In this document: positions 45,546-53,833 of the stretch, piece after piece | How positions within the stretch are numbered: position 1 is the stretch's first letter | Layout: every line of letters begins with the position of its first letter | Origin: an uncultured Lachnospiraceae bacterium | GTDB lineage: Bacteria; Bacillota; Clostridia; Lachnospirales; Lachnospiraceae | Assembly: GCA_947176065.1 (NCBI GenBank) | Contig: CAMWPB010000008.1 | Coordinates: 1 to 64,000 of the forward strand | Length of the DNA stretch: 64,000 bases | Direction of reading: 5' to 3' | Position numbers and translations under genes: made by a program | The notes under the pieces: model-generated | Databases searched by the model: none | The model's input: only the letters and a program-made list of their open reading frames with translations | What the model was told of the DNA's origin: nothing

Positions 45546-47375
45546 ATGACCAACAAATTGGACCGCCTTTTATTGCTGCACCTGTTCCAGAGCTTTGTCA
45601 CCACCTGGGCGCTGATGAAAGCGTCCCGCATGGAGCCGGGCAATATTCTTACCTTCGTGTTCTATCTTCTGGTATTTTTCTTCTACCGGCATGTGAACCG
45701 CCGGATGGATCTTTTACAGGTTTCCAACCGCGTGGCCCTGCTTACCGCCGTCGTCTTTACATCATTGTATATGCTGGTGGATTATCCCCATTATATAGAA
45801 CTGCTCACAAGCCGGCTCTACCGCTTCGCCGTTCTGACCGTTATCTTTATAGGCTTTGTCTGCCTGTTTTACTATCTGCTCCACTTTCTGTATTCTTATG
45901 CCTGCAACAAAAAGAGGCTGTACCGCGCTCTGCTCACCCGTTATCAGGACATGCCTTACACCTATGAAGGCCGTCGCCCTCTTGTTTCCGCGTGGTTTTC
46001 GGCGTTTGTAAATTTTATCCGCAGCCATACGGCCCTGTGCGCCTTCCTGTGCTGCCTCCTCTGCTGGCTCCCCTACTATCTCTATCAGTATCCGGGCATT
46101 ATGACCCCCGACAGCATCAACCAACTGGAACAGATTCTGGGCGTGATTCCATGGTCCAACCATCATCCCTGGGTTCACACGCTGGTTTTCGGCCTCTTCT
46201 ATCACATCGGCTATGCGCTCACAGGCAATATGGTTACCGCCGTATCCGTCTATACCTTTTTCCAGATGTGTCTGCTTGCGGGCAGCGTGGCATACTTTAT
46301 CTCCACCCTCCGCTCCCACAAGATCCGGCCCTTCGTCCTGCTGATGATCATGGCCTTCTATGCCCTGATCCCCTATCATGCCGTTTTTTCCGTCACAGTC
46401 TGGAAGGACATTCCCTTCGCGGCGGCTGTGCTTCTTTTCAGCTGCGCCATCCTTCGCCTGTCTGTGCAGGGCAGGGTCTGTGCCGGAAACCTCTTTGTTT
46501 TCATGATATCAGGTGTTATGATATGTCTTTTCCGCTCAAACGGCTGGTATGCCTTTCTTCTGGCGCTTCCCTTTCTGCTGTTCGGTTTCCGCCATAAGGC
46601 AAAAGCCGTCTACCCGCCGCTTTTTGCCGCGCTCCTTCTGGCCATCCTCGTCAAATACCCGGTCATGAGCGCCTTTCACGTGCAGCAGCCCGATTTCATC
46701 GAATCCGTCTGCATTCCCATGCAGCAAATTACGGCTGTCATCTGCAATGACAGATATCTTTCCGAAGAAGAACTTGCCCTGATAGAAAACGTGGTAGACC
46801 TGACCTATATCCGTGACCTCTATAATCCCACCTTTGCGGATAACATCAAAGAACTCGTCAGGGCAGGCAATCAGGACTATCTGACTGCCCACAAGAACGA
46901 GTTTCTGAAGCTCTGGATCGACCTGGGTCTGCGCTATCCCGGCGATTACCTGACCGCCTATGTGAACCAGACCTACGGTTACTGGTATCCCGACTCCTTC
47001 TATCTGGTGGCGGAAGCCGAGGGCGTCAGCGCCACGGATCTGGGCGTATCGCACACCCCGCTGATCGGCGGTCCCTTAGTCATCAAAGCCAAAGAAATTG
47101 CCGTCAAGCTGGGCAGCATGGTGCCCATTTACGGCACGCTCTGGAGCATGGGCGTGGCATGCTGGGTTCTGCTTTTCAGCATCAGCGTTACCGTTATCCG
47201 CCGGGATTACCACAAACTGATCTGCTATCTGCCCGGACTGTGCCTGCTTCTCTCCGTACTGGCAGCCACGCCGGTAGCCACGGAGTTCCGCTATGTCTAT
47301 TTTCTGGTGATGTGTCTGCCCTTTTATCTGATCACGGCAATCCTGCCGGAAGATGCGGACGCACCCGCCTCCTGA
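45546..47375 (+). CDS. polytopic membrane protein, DUF6020-like
   Basis: 609 residues with GGGGGAG before the ATG. About 12 hydrophobic segments are spread along its length. A short motif region after the first third (PGIMTPDSINQ, then SNHHPWVHT, later SVTVWKDIPFA) matches the pattern I recall for DUF6020 proteins, which resemble membrane glycosyltransferases. A large non-membrane loop lies near 395-520. Substrate unknown. It diverges from the rimP operon and has no co-directional neighbour. A TTGACA at 45484 with a poor -10 may be its promoter. Confidence 0.8.
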   Translation: MTNKLDRLLLLHLFQSFVTTWALMKASRMEPGNILTFVFYLLVFFFYRHVNRRMDLLQVSNRVALLTAVVFTSLYMLVDYPHYIELLTSRLYRFAVLTVIFIGFVCLFYYLLHFLYSYACNKKRLYRALLTRYQDMPYTYEGRRPLVSAWFSAFVNFIRSHTALCAFLCCLLCWLPYYLYQYPGIMTPDSINQLEQILGVIPWSNHHPWVHTLVFGLFYHIGYALTGNMVTAVSVYTFFQMCLLAGSVAYFISTLRSHKIRPFVLLMIMAFYALIPYHAVFSVTVWKDIPFAAAVLLFSCAILRLSVQGRVCAGNLFVFMISGVMICLFRSNGWYAFLLALPFLLFGFRHKAKAVYPPLFAALLLAILVKYPVMSAFHVQQPDFIESVCIPMQQITAVICNDRYLSEEELALIENVVDLTYIRDLYNPTFADNIKELVRAGNQDYLTAHKNEFLKLWIDLGLRYPGDYLTAYVNQTYGYWYPDSFYLVAEAEGVSATDLGVSHTPLIGGPLVIKAKEIAVKLGSMVPIYGTLWSMGVACWVLLFSISVTVIRRDYHKLICYLPGLCLLLSVLAATPVATEFRYVYFLVMCLPFYLITAILPEDADAPAS

Positions 47376-47426
47376 CATCCTGATCGTTTCAATAACAGCT
47401 TAATCTGATTGTCGATGGCCAAACTG

Positions 47427-48254
47427 TTACATAAAAATACAGTCTCCCGTCTTCAGGTGCGTGTACACCGTACCGCTTTCGCCTGCGCGCAGCCGCTCCT
47501 GCGCCATGTCCCCGGTGCAGTGGTTAAAGCCCGCCATGCCGATCCCCATATCTTCAAGCATTTTCATGGTTTCCGCAAGTCTCGGCTCGTCTGCCTCCAC
47601 CAGATGAGAGCCGCCAAATACCGCATACACCGGCTGACCGAAACGTTCCCTCACACTCTCAATCATATTTAAGATGCCCGGATGGCTACAGCCTGCAATG
47701 ACAATCAGGCCTTTTGCGTCTTCTATCACCAGACAGACCTCGTCCGGGAAATCATCCTCCACCATGCCTGCCGCCGTCTGCCGCACAAAACGGGCCGGCG
47801 GCTTCTCAAAGGCATATTTTCTGTCGAAACCGCCCACCACATGACATCCCGCAAAGAGCGTAAACGTGCCCTCGCAGATAAGGCGCCTGATCTTTTTCTC
47901 CTCCAAAAACTCTGTCCCGAATCCGCATCCCAGATATGTATATTTTTCACCGTCGCGGGCATATTTTTCCTCAAAAAACTGCGGCCCTGTCACAAGCGGC
48001 GCGCATATGCCGTGGGACGCCATATCGGGATAGCCGCCCGCATGGTCGTAATGGCTGTGGCTCAGGATCACATAATCCACGTCCTTTAAAGAGACATGCA
48101 TCTTCTCCGCGTTTTTGCGGGCCGTTTTCCCCGCACCGCAGTCAAACAGAATCTTTTTACCCCCTGTCTCCACCAGAAAGGACAGCCCGTGCTCCGCCGT
48201 CAGCGCCCTGTTCCGGGAAAGATTGTTTTCCAGTAATGTCCGTAAAATTACCAT
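47427..48254 (-). CDS. metallo-beta-lactamase-fold hydrolase
   Basis: 275 residues from the ATG at 48254 (AAAGGA 9 nt upstream). The zinc motif is SHSHYDHAGG (near 75-85) with further ligands in the C-terminal GCSHPGI and FNHCTGD. This resembles the family of cytoplasmic MBL-fold proteins related to dihydropteroate synthase-like 7,8-dihydropterin enzymes; no substrate is clear. It follows the glycerate kinase gene closely. Confidence 0.88.
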   Translation of the reverse strand: MVILRTLLENNLSRNRALTAEHGLSFLVETGGKKILFDCGAGKTARKNAEKMHVSLKDVDYVILSHSHYDHAGGYPDMASHGICAPLVTGPQFFEEKYARDGEKYTYLGCGFGTEFLEEKKIRRLICEGTFTLFAGCHVVGGFDRKYAFEKPPARFVRQTAAGMVEDDFPDEVCLVIEDAKGLIVIAGCSHPGILNMIESVRERFGQPVYAVFGGSHLVEADEPRLAETMKMLEDMGIGMAGFNHCTGDMAQERLRAGESGTVYTHLKTGDCIFM

Positions 48255-48268
48255 TGTGTCTTTTCCTT

Positions 48269-49501
48269 TCAACGTCTGATCAAAAGCACCGCCACGTCAT
48301 TCACATTGGTGCCCGTCGCTCCCGTGACAAGCAGTCCGTCCGTCTTTTTCAGCGCATGGTAAGCATCGTTGTCCTGCAGCACGTCATAAATGGATATCCC
48401 TTCTGCCGCAAGCTTTTTTGCCGTATCCCCGTCACAATAACCGCCCGCCGCATCGGTGGGGCCGTCCGTTCCGTCGCTGCCCAGACTGAATACCGCCGTG
48501 CCTTTCAGACCGGCAATCCCCTCCGCCGCCGCCAGCGCAAGTTCCTGATTCCTGCCGCCCTTCCCCCGGCCTGTCAGATGCACCACCGTCTCGCCGCCCG
48601 CCAGAAAGGCCAGACTTTTTTCCGTGTTCCGGTGGGTCTTTGCCATGGCCGAGAGAAACCGCCCCGCCTCTCTGGCCTCACAGGAGAGCTGATCCGTCAA
48701 AATTGCGGCCTCGTAGCCGAGCTCCTCACAGGCCGACGCCGCCGCGCGGCACAGGCCCGACACGCTTCCTGTAATCTGCGTCTCCACATTGGCAAGCGTC
48801 TTCGGCGTCTCCTGTGCCAGCAGCGCCATCGCCCTTTCGCTCAACTGTAATCCGTATTTTTTCGCTATGGCAAGCGCCTCCCCGCAGGTGGAAGAATCCG
48901 GGTACGCCGGGCCGGAGGCGATCATATCCGGCGGATCGCCCAGAATATCGCTCAAAACAATACTGCGCACACGGGCCGGCTCGCAGGCCAGAGCAAACCG
49001 CCCGCCTTTCACAGCGGAAAGCCGCTTGCGTATCGTGTTGATCTCCACAATATCCGCCCCGCAGGCCAAAAGCCGTTCTGTGATATCCTTAAGCTCCTCC
49101 CCGTCCACCAGCGGCTTTTCAAAGAGAGCAGAACCGCCGCCGGACAGAAGAAAAATAACCTCATCCTCCGCCCCGGCCTTTGCCGCCAGATCAAGAGCCG
49201 CCTGCGTCGCCAGAAAGGAATTTTCATCCGGCACCGGGTGTCCCGCCTCGAAACATCTCGTCCGGGGAATTTCTCCTTTCACATGGCCGTATTTCGTCAC
49301 CACTACCCCCGCTTCCATCCTGTCGCCCAGCATATCCGCCGCAGTTTTAGCCATCTGCCAGCCGGCCTTCCCGGCCGCCACCATATAGAGCTTCCCCCGC
49401 CCGAATTTTCTTCCCGCAAGAGCCTTCCGCACCGCCTCGTCCGGCAGCACCGCCTGAATGGACTTTCTGATAATCTGTTCCGCGTCTTCCCGTAATGTCA
49501 T
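48269..49501 (-). CDS. glycerate 2-kinase (MOFRL family)
   Basis: 410 residues with GGAGAGG before the ATG. N-terminal DUF4147 domain with YMVAAGKAGWQMA and FLLSGGGSAL, C-terminal MOFRL domain (about 290-405) with GGRNQELALAAA and GSDGTDGPTDAAGG. These enzymes phosphorylate D-glycerate to 2-phosphoglycerate. The MBL-fold gene lies 14 nt downstream and is probably co-transcribed. Confidence 0.93.
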   Translation of the reverse strand: MTLREDAEQIIRKSIQAVLPDEAVRKALAGRKFGRGKLYMVAAGKAGWQMAKTAADMLGDRMEAGVVVTKYGHVKGEIPRTRCFEAGHPVPDENSFLATQAALDLAAKAGAEDEVIFLLSGGGSALFEKPLVDGEELKDITERLLACGADIVEINTIRKRLSAVKGGRFALACEPARVRSIVLSDILGDPPDMIASGPAYPDSSTCGEALAIAKKYGLQLSERAMALLAQETPKTLANVETQITGSVSGLCRAAASACEELGYEAAILTDQLSCEAREAGRFLSAMAKTHRNTEKSLAFLAGGETVVHLTGRGKGGRNQELALAAAEGIAGLKGTAVFSLGSDGTDGPTDAAGGYCDGDTAKKLAAEGISIYDVLQDNDAYHALKKTDGLLVTGATGTNVNDVAVLLIRR

Positions 49502-49670
49502 ATGCCTCTCCGTACCGAATGGGTCTCCTGCCTTTTTCTTTTACTATACTACATTTATCCCCCTTTGTATATGCTGCCGCCGCTTGTCCGGCTGTCTCCC
49601 GCCACCCTTCTCCCAGGCGTAATAAACGAAATTTTATAATACTTTCATTCAAATTTCTTTCCAAAATTCA

Positions 49671-49699
49671 TGGACATTTCTTCACCCGTGTGCTATACT
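49671..49699 (+). promoter_or_regulatory. promoter of the coiled-coil gene
   Basis: TGGACA at 49671-49676 and TATACT at 49694-49699, spacing 17 nt. It lies 85 nt before the start codon. Confidence 0.65.
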
Positions 49700-49783
49700 C
49701 AATCTACCCGGAGAGAATCATTATTGCAAGTTCAAATGACATAATGATTGTGCTGTCAGCCAACACACGAAAGGAGGCACGAA

Positions 49784-50137
49784 ATGACAGACAGTCAAAA
49801 ACTCGATCTTCTTCTTTCTGAGATGAAAGAAGTCAAAACAGATGTTAGGACATTAAAAGAGGATGTTTCTGTTTTAAAGCAGAAGGTCTCCTCTTTAGAA
49901 GATAAAGTGGACGAACTGTCTCAACGGACAGACACGATGGAGGATAAGATTGTCCAGATAAATCTGATCCTCGAAAATGAGATTCGTGTCAACATCCAGC
50001 GGATGGCGGAAGGCCATCTCGACCTGTCGCGAAATCTGCATGAAGCAATGCAGCCCAACAGCGAAGTTGAAATGCTTGCGCTCAGGGTCGGCATGCTTGA
50101 ATCGGACATGCGAAAGGTCAAGGAAAAACTGGCTTAA
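49784..50137 (+). CDS. small coiled-coil protein
   Basis: 117 residues with AAGGAGG 7 nt before the ATG at 49784. Almost the whole protein is predicted coiled coil: heptads run from residue 10 to 65 (LSEMKEVKTDVRTLKEDV and following) and again near the C-terminus. No membrane helix or signal. Similar small coiled-coil proteins occur in related bacteria without known function. It stands alone between a promoter and a strong terminator. Confidence 0.75.
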   Translation: MTDSQKLDLLLSEMKEVKTDVRTLKEDVSVLKQKVSSLEDKVDELSQRTDTMEDKIVQINLILENEIRVNIQRMAEGHLDLSRNLHEAMQPNSEVEMLALRVGMLESDMRKVKEKLA

Positions 50138-50152
50138 AGAGGAGCAAAATGA

Positions 50153-50190
50153 AGCGCCGAAGGAGATTCCGTTCTCCGCCGGCGCTTTTG
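50153..50190 (+). terminator. intrinsic terminator of the coiled-coil gene
   Basis: AGCGCCG pairs with CGGCGCT, with an inner GGAGA/TCTCC pair, followed by TTTTGTT. Confidence 0.85.
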
Positions 50191-50203
50191 TTATACGAGG
50201 CTG

Positions 50204-50286
50204 TGCAATCGAGCAGGGAAGAGTTTCCCCTGCTCGCCGCGCGCCCCATGCGCCGCTTTGGCGGCATACTTCCACCGCATGGGGCT
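50204..50286. repeat. cluster of two hairpins before the tRNA terminator
   Basis: A hairpin with GAGCAGGG/CCCTGCTC arms is followed by a second with GCCCCATGCG/CGCATGGGGC arms and an inner GCCGC/GCGGC. GGCTGTGCA occurs as a direct repeat on both sides. Nothing nearby codes for protein. The region lies between two convergent terminators. Confidence 0.5.
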
Positions 50287-50291
50287 GTGCA

Positions 50292-50328
50292 TAAAAAATA
50301 CCGCAAACCTCATTCACAAGGTTTCCGG
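50292..50328 (-). terminator. terminator downstream of tRNA-Glu
   Basis: On the minus strand CCG-AAACCT pairs with AGGTTT-CGG, followed by TATTTTTTA. It lies about 36 nt after the tRNA 3' end. Confidence 0.75.
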
Positions 50329-50363
50329 CATCCTTTAGGGTTGGGCTGTTCTAAAACAGTCAA

Positions 50364-50435
50364 CAGCTCGTAGGGGAATCGAACCCCTGTTTCCGCCGTG
50401 AGAGGGCGGCGTCTTAACCGCTTGACCAACGAGCC
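50364..50435 (-). tRNA. tRNA-Glu (CTC)
   Basis: 72 nt on the minus strand. The acceptor stem starts GGCTCGT and ends ACGAGCT with discriminator G (one G-U pair at the base). The D-arm (GGTCAAGCGGTTAAGAC), an anticodon stem CCGCC/GGCGG with loop CTCTCAC (anticodon CTC), and a T-arm with GGTTCGATTCC are all present. CCA is not encoded. It has its own promoter and terminator. Confidence 0.95.
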
Positions 50436-50454
50436 ATCTGATTGACACTTGCTT

Positions 50455-50483
50455 ATTCTATTACATTTTCTGAGAGATTGCAA
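50455..50483 (-). promoter_or_regulatory. promoter of tRNA-Glu
   Basis: Minus-strand TTGCAA (50483-50478) and TAGAAT (50460-50455), spacing 17 nt, 20 nt before the tRNA 5' end. Confidence 0.7.
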
Positions 50484-50565
50484 GTACTTTTTCTATTTTT
50501 TCTAAAAAATTTTTCAATTTTTTCCTACGCTCTCCCAAAACCCGCATCAATACGCCATTTTTCCG

Positions 50566-51309
50566 CTACAGCACCTTACTTAAGAAATCAATCGTTCTTG
50601 GCTCCTTCGGATGGTCGAGCACCTCCTCCGGGGTTCCCTCCTCGATGATGTAACCGCCTTCCATAAAAATCACGCGGCTGGCCACCTCTCTGGCAAACCC
50701 GATCTCATGGGTCACCACCATCATCGTCATACCGTCCCGTGCCAGCTCTTTCATCACCGCGAGCACCTCTCCCACCATCTCAGGATCAAGGGCGCTGGTC
50801 GGCTCGTCAAAAAGCATGATATCGGGATTCATTTCAAGCGCTCTGGCAATCGCCACACGCTGCTTCTGTCCACCGGAAAGCTGGCTGGGATAAGCCTGCG
50901 CCTTATCGGAAAGCCCTACCCGCTCTAAAAGCTGCATCGCCTTGTCCCTCGCATCCTCCTTGGAAAGCCTCTTTAAATGAACCGGCGCCAGCGTCATATT
51001 CTTTAAGACATTCAAATGGTTAAACAGGTTAAAATGCTGGAACACCATGCCGATATTTTCACGCACCTTATTGATATCCGTGTGCTTATCGGTCACATCA
51101 AAACCGTCAATCATGATCTGGCCGGACGTTGCCTTCTCCAGTTGGTTGAGACAGCGCAAAAGGGTAGATTTCCCGCTCCCGGAAGGACCGATCAGCACAA
51201 CCACCTCTCCCTCGGTCACTTCCAGACTGATATCCTTAAGCACTTCCAGAGTCCCGAAGCTCTTCTTTAAATTCTTCACCGAAATCTTGACATCCTTATT
51301 ATCTGCCAC
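50566..51309 (-). CDS. amino-acid ABC transporter ATP-binding protein
   Basis: 247 residues, cytoplasmic ATPase of a polar-amino-acid importer (GlnQ/HisP class). Walker [10 protein letters not shown], signature [12 protein letters not shown], Walker [13 protein letters not shown] and the H-loop THEIGF are intact. Its start overlaps the permease gene by 11 nt. Last gene of the importer operon; an AT-rich gap follows with no clear terminator. Confidence 0.95.
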   Translation of the reverse strand: MADNKDVKISVKNLKKSFGTLEVLKDISLEVTEGEVVVLIGPSGSGKSTLLRCLNQLEKATSGQIMIDGFDVTDKHTDINKVRENIGMVFQHFNLFNHLNVLKNMTLAPVHLKRLSKEDARDKAMQLLERVGLSDKAQAYPSQLSGGQKQRVAIARALEMNPDIMLFDEPTSALDPEMVGEVLAVMKELARDGMTMMVVTHEIGFAREVASRVIFMEGGYIIEEGTPEEVLDHPKEPRTIDFLSKVL

Positions 51310-51967
51310 GGTTGATCCTCCTCTCGATCCGCTTGGAAACCTTGCTCAACAGGGTGATGACGATCAGGTACATGATCCCGACAATGGCCCACGCCTGCAG
51401 ATTCTTAAAGGTATTGCCCATGATGGTCTTACCCACGTTTGTAAGCTCCGGGAATCCGATTACGGAGAGGATCGACGTATCTTTTAAGGTAATGATAAAC
51501 TGGTTGATAATGGAGGGAATCATCGTGCGCACCGCCTGCGGTACCACGATTAGCGCCATCCCAGCGCCGTAGGAGAGCCCAAGGCTTCTGCCTGCTTCCA
51601 TCTGCCCCCTGTCCACGCTCTGGATGCCCGCCCTGACAATCTCCGCCATATAGGCGCCGCAGTTCATGGAAAGTGCGATCGTACCCGCCTGCAGGGCATC
51701 CATTTTAAAGCCCGTAAACCCAAGACTCTGAATGCCTGCGGGTATGCCAAAATAAATAAAATAGGCCAGCACGATAAGCGGCACGCCGCGCACCGCATCC
51801 ACATAGACCGTGCCGATAAAATTAAGCAGCCTGTTATGCCCCACGTTCATCAGGCCGAAGATCATGCCGATGATCGTTGCAAACACCAATGAAAGCAGGC
51901 ACAGCAGAAGCGTGTGCCCCATCGCCTTCAAAAGCATTGTCCCGTATGTCTGAATGATCATTACCAT
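51299..51967 (-). CDS. amino-acid ABC transporter permease
   Basis: 222 residues with five or so membrane helices and the conserved EAA loop ([24 protein letters not shown]). HisM/GlnP family; a homodimer is likely because no second permease is present. GGGAG lies 9 nt before the ATG at 51967. It is preceded by the composite hairpin element and overlaps the ATPase gene. Confidence 0.95.
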   Translation of the reverse strand: MVMIIQTYGTMLLKAMGHTLLLCLLSLVFATIIGMIFGLMNVGHNRLLNFIGTVYVDAVRGVPLIVLAYFIYFGIPAGIQSLGFTGFKMDALQAGTIALSMNCGAYMAEIVRAGIQSVDRGQMEAGRSLGLSYGAGMALIVVPQAVRTMIPSIINQFIITLKDTSILSVIGFPELTNVGKTIMGNTFKNLQAWAIVGIMYLIVITLLSKVSKRIERRINRGR

Positions 51968-51988
51968 AAAACATTTCTCCCTCTATAC

Positions 51989-52081
51989 AGAGAATGCCCG
52001 TTTGGGGCATTCTCTCGCGTGAAACTTAGTACTTCTTGGCGTTCCGTCCTATGACGGAACGTCCTTAGAAGTACTTTTCAC
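51989..52081 (-). repeat. composite post-stop hairpin element, copy 3 (after the binding protein)
   Basis: Part B (52019-52081) ends 4 nt from the binding-protein stop. It pairs GTGAA/TTCAC, AGTACTTCT/AGAAGTACT and GTTCCGTC/GACGGAAC, with ACTT, TGGC and GTCCTT internal loops. Part A (51989-52015) is AGAGAATGCCC/GGGCATTCTCT with a 5-nt loop. It lies in the gap between the binding-protein and permease genes. Confidence 0.8.
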
Positions 52082-52085
52082 ACTG

Positions 52086-52847
52086 TTATTTTTCCAGATA
52101 CTTCGCGATAATCTCATCGTACTTGCCGTTCGCCTTAATGTTCTTAAGGCCCGCGTTGAACATGTCGAGAAGCTCCTGATTCTCGGGATTCATAATGGCA
52201 AAGCCGTAAGGTGCGCCCTCGCTCTCCATGCCCTCGGGAATCGTCAGCGCAAGGCCGCCCGTCTTGATCGAGTCAGCCATAATCGGCGTGTCCTCCACAC
52301 AAGCTGCGGAGTTGCCTAAAATAACGTCCTGATACATGGTCGGTGAATCCTCGAACACCGTGGTGGTAAAGCCGTACTCATCCTTGATGCTCTCAGCAAA
52401 GTCCATGCCCGCCGTGCCGTTCTTCACAGCTACATTCTTGCCCGCAAGATCTTCAAAGCTCGCGATTGAGCTGCCCTCCGCCACAACGAAGGTCTGTGTC
52501 GCGTCATAGTAACCGTCAGAAAAAATCCAGCCGGAATCGATACGCTCCTGCTTGATGGTCGCGCCTGCAATCAGCGCGTCCGCCTGCCCTGCCTGTACAG
52601 CCGCCACGCCCGCATCCCAGCCAAGGCTTGTCAGCTCATATTTGAATCCCTGATCCTCAGCGATCGCTGCCAGAACATCCACATCGATGCCTACAAAATC
52701 TCCTTCTTCGTTGGTGAACTCAAAAGGACGGAACACCGTATCCGTCGCCACAACCCATACCTTGTCGCCTTTCGCGCTGCCGCCGCCGCACGCCGTCACA
52801 CCAAGAGCCATACAGCCAATCAGAATCATTGCCAGTAATTTTTTCAT
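52086..52847 (-). CDS. amino-acid-binding lipoprotein of the ABC importer
   Basis: 253 residues from the ATG at 52847 (GGAGAGG 6 nt upstream; the upstream in-frame start is rejected). A lipoprotein signal ends in GVTAC, so the mature protein is attached to the outer face of the membrane through Cys. The rest is a family 3 solute-binding fold (PFEFTNEEGDFVGIDVDVLAAIAED). The bound amino acid is not evident. First gene of the importer operon. Confidence 0.94.
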   Translation of the reverse strand: MKKLLAMILIGCMALGVTACGGGSAKGDKVWVVATDTVFRPFEFTNEEGDFVGIDVDVLAAIAEDQGFKYELTSLGWDAGVAAVQAGQADALIAGATIKQERIDSGWIFSDGYYDATQTFVVAEGSSIASFEDLAGKNVAVKNGTAGMDFAESIKDEYGFTTTVFEDSPTMYQDVILGNSAACVEDTPIMADSIKTGGLALTIPEGMESEGAPYGFAIMNPENQELLDMFNAGLKNIKANGKYDEIIAKYLEK

Positions 52848-52936
52848 AAACATCCTCTCCTTTTCTACCGCAAATGTCTTATTCATTAGAAAAACGGTGT
52901 ACTGTTTGGCAATGACACCGTCTTTCCACTTTCTTA

Positions 52937-52965
52937 AGTATATGGAGTTTTCCGTTCCTTGTCAA
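52937..52965 (-). promoter_or_regulatory. promoter of the amino-acid importer operon
   Basis: Minus-strand TTGACA (52965-52960) and TATACT (52942-52937), spacing 17 nt; the -35 is the full consensus. A palindrome lies just upstream. Confidence 0.85.
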
Positions 52966-52970
52966 GAATT

Positions 52971-52988
52971 TTGTATACAAATATACAA
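52971..52988. promoter_or_regulatory. candidate operator upstream of the importer promoter
   Basis: TTGTATA-CAAA-TATACAA is a perfect inverted repeat with 7-bp arms, 5 nt upstream of the -35 box. Its place suggests an activator or a dimeric regulator site. Confidence 0.5.
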
Positions 52989-53061
52989 GTATCACATTCT
53001 TGCAGGTACAGACGGATGACTTATGATCAGGCCCGCCGGACTGCAGCCGTATGTGCTGGAG

Positions 53062-53652
53062 CTACAGATCCGCCGCCGCGGCAAGAATCATCTCCACCGC
53101 CTTATCAATGCCCAGCTTCTCCGTGTTGACCGTCAGATCAAAATTTCTCGCATCGCCGTAAGTCTGCTTCGTATAGTACTCACAGTAGCGTTTTCTCGCT
53201 TTGTCCACGGCGCGCACATCATTCGCCACCTGATCCGCTGGCACCTGATCCATCATCTTTGTCATGCGCTTCACCCGCCAGTCAAACCCGGCGTGGACAA
53301 ACACATTCAGACAGTGGTCGAACTCCCGCAGGATATAATCGCCGTTGCGCCCCACGATCACACAGCTCTCCCTGTTGGCCAGCTCCCTGATGGCGTCCCG
53401 CTGGGCCTGCCACAGCTCCTCCTCCAGAGGTTTATTGTAAAAGTCGAACAGACTCTGGGCAAAGCCGAAATTCTTCGGCACCCGCTCGTCCCATCTGTGC
53501 ACCTGCTCAGGAGTCAGGCTTCTTCCTGAGATAGCAGTCTTTAAAATGATATCCTTGTCATAATACTCAATCCCCAGCTCCTTAGCCACCCGTTTGCCAA
53601 TCTCGCCGCCTCCTGCACCAAATTCTCTTCCTATCGTGACGATTTTTCTCAT
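53062..53652 (-). CDS. cytidylate-kinase-like protein
   Basis: 196 residues from the ATG at 53652 (GGGAGG upstream). The P-loop reads TIGREFGAGGGEIGKRVAKEL, and IVGRNGDYIL and RVKRMTKMM fit the cytidylate-kinase-like family common in Clostridia. Family members have the AAA-type kinase fold, but their nucleotide substrate is not firmly known. It lies downstream of polC, separated by hairpins. Confidence 0.88.
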   Translation of the reverse strand: MRKIVTIGREFGAGGGEIGKRVAKELGIEYYDKDIILKTAISGRSLTPEQVHRWDERVPKNFGFAQSLFDFYNKPLEEELWQAQRDAIRELANRESCVIVGRNGDYILREFDHCLNVFVHAGFDWRVKRMTKMMDQVPADQVANDVRAVDKARKRYCEYYTKQTYGDARNFDLTVNTEKLGIDKAVEMILAAAADL

Positions 53653-53763
53653 GCTTCTTCCTCCCTCCCATCTTTTTTCGTTCAGCACGCGCCATTCGCA
53701 AAATCGCGCCTTCGGCGCTCTCCGCCGCTTTGCGGCTATTTTTGCTCATATGCGGCGCTCCCT

Positions 53764-53824
53764 CAGAGTTTCATCTATCTGTCAAACTTGTGCAAGCACA
53801 GTTTGCCCGACAGATAAAACTCTG
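53764..53824 (-). repeat. post-stop hairpin after polC
   Basis: CAGAGTTT/AAACTCTG, TATCTGTC/GACAGATA and AAACT-GTG/CAC-AGTTT form three stacked stems interrupted by a CATC loop on one side and a GCCC loop on the other. It starts 10 nt after the polC stop. The layout recalls part B of the composite elements although the sequence differs. Two small GC-rich hairpins (GCGCC/GGCGC and GCCGC/GCGGC) lie beyond it at 53706-53736. Confidence 0.6.
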
Positions 53825-53833
53825 GCTGAACTG

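Noticed and set aside
52019..52081. T-box or riboswitch for the importer permease
   Set aside because: No T-box sequence or known aptamer core is visible, and the same hairpin follows pheA and pnp, so it is not specific to amino-acid transport.
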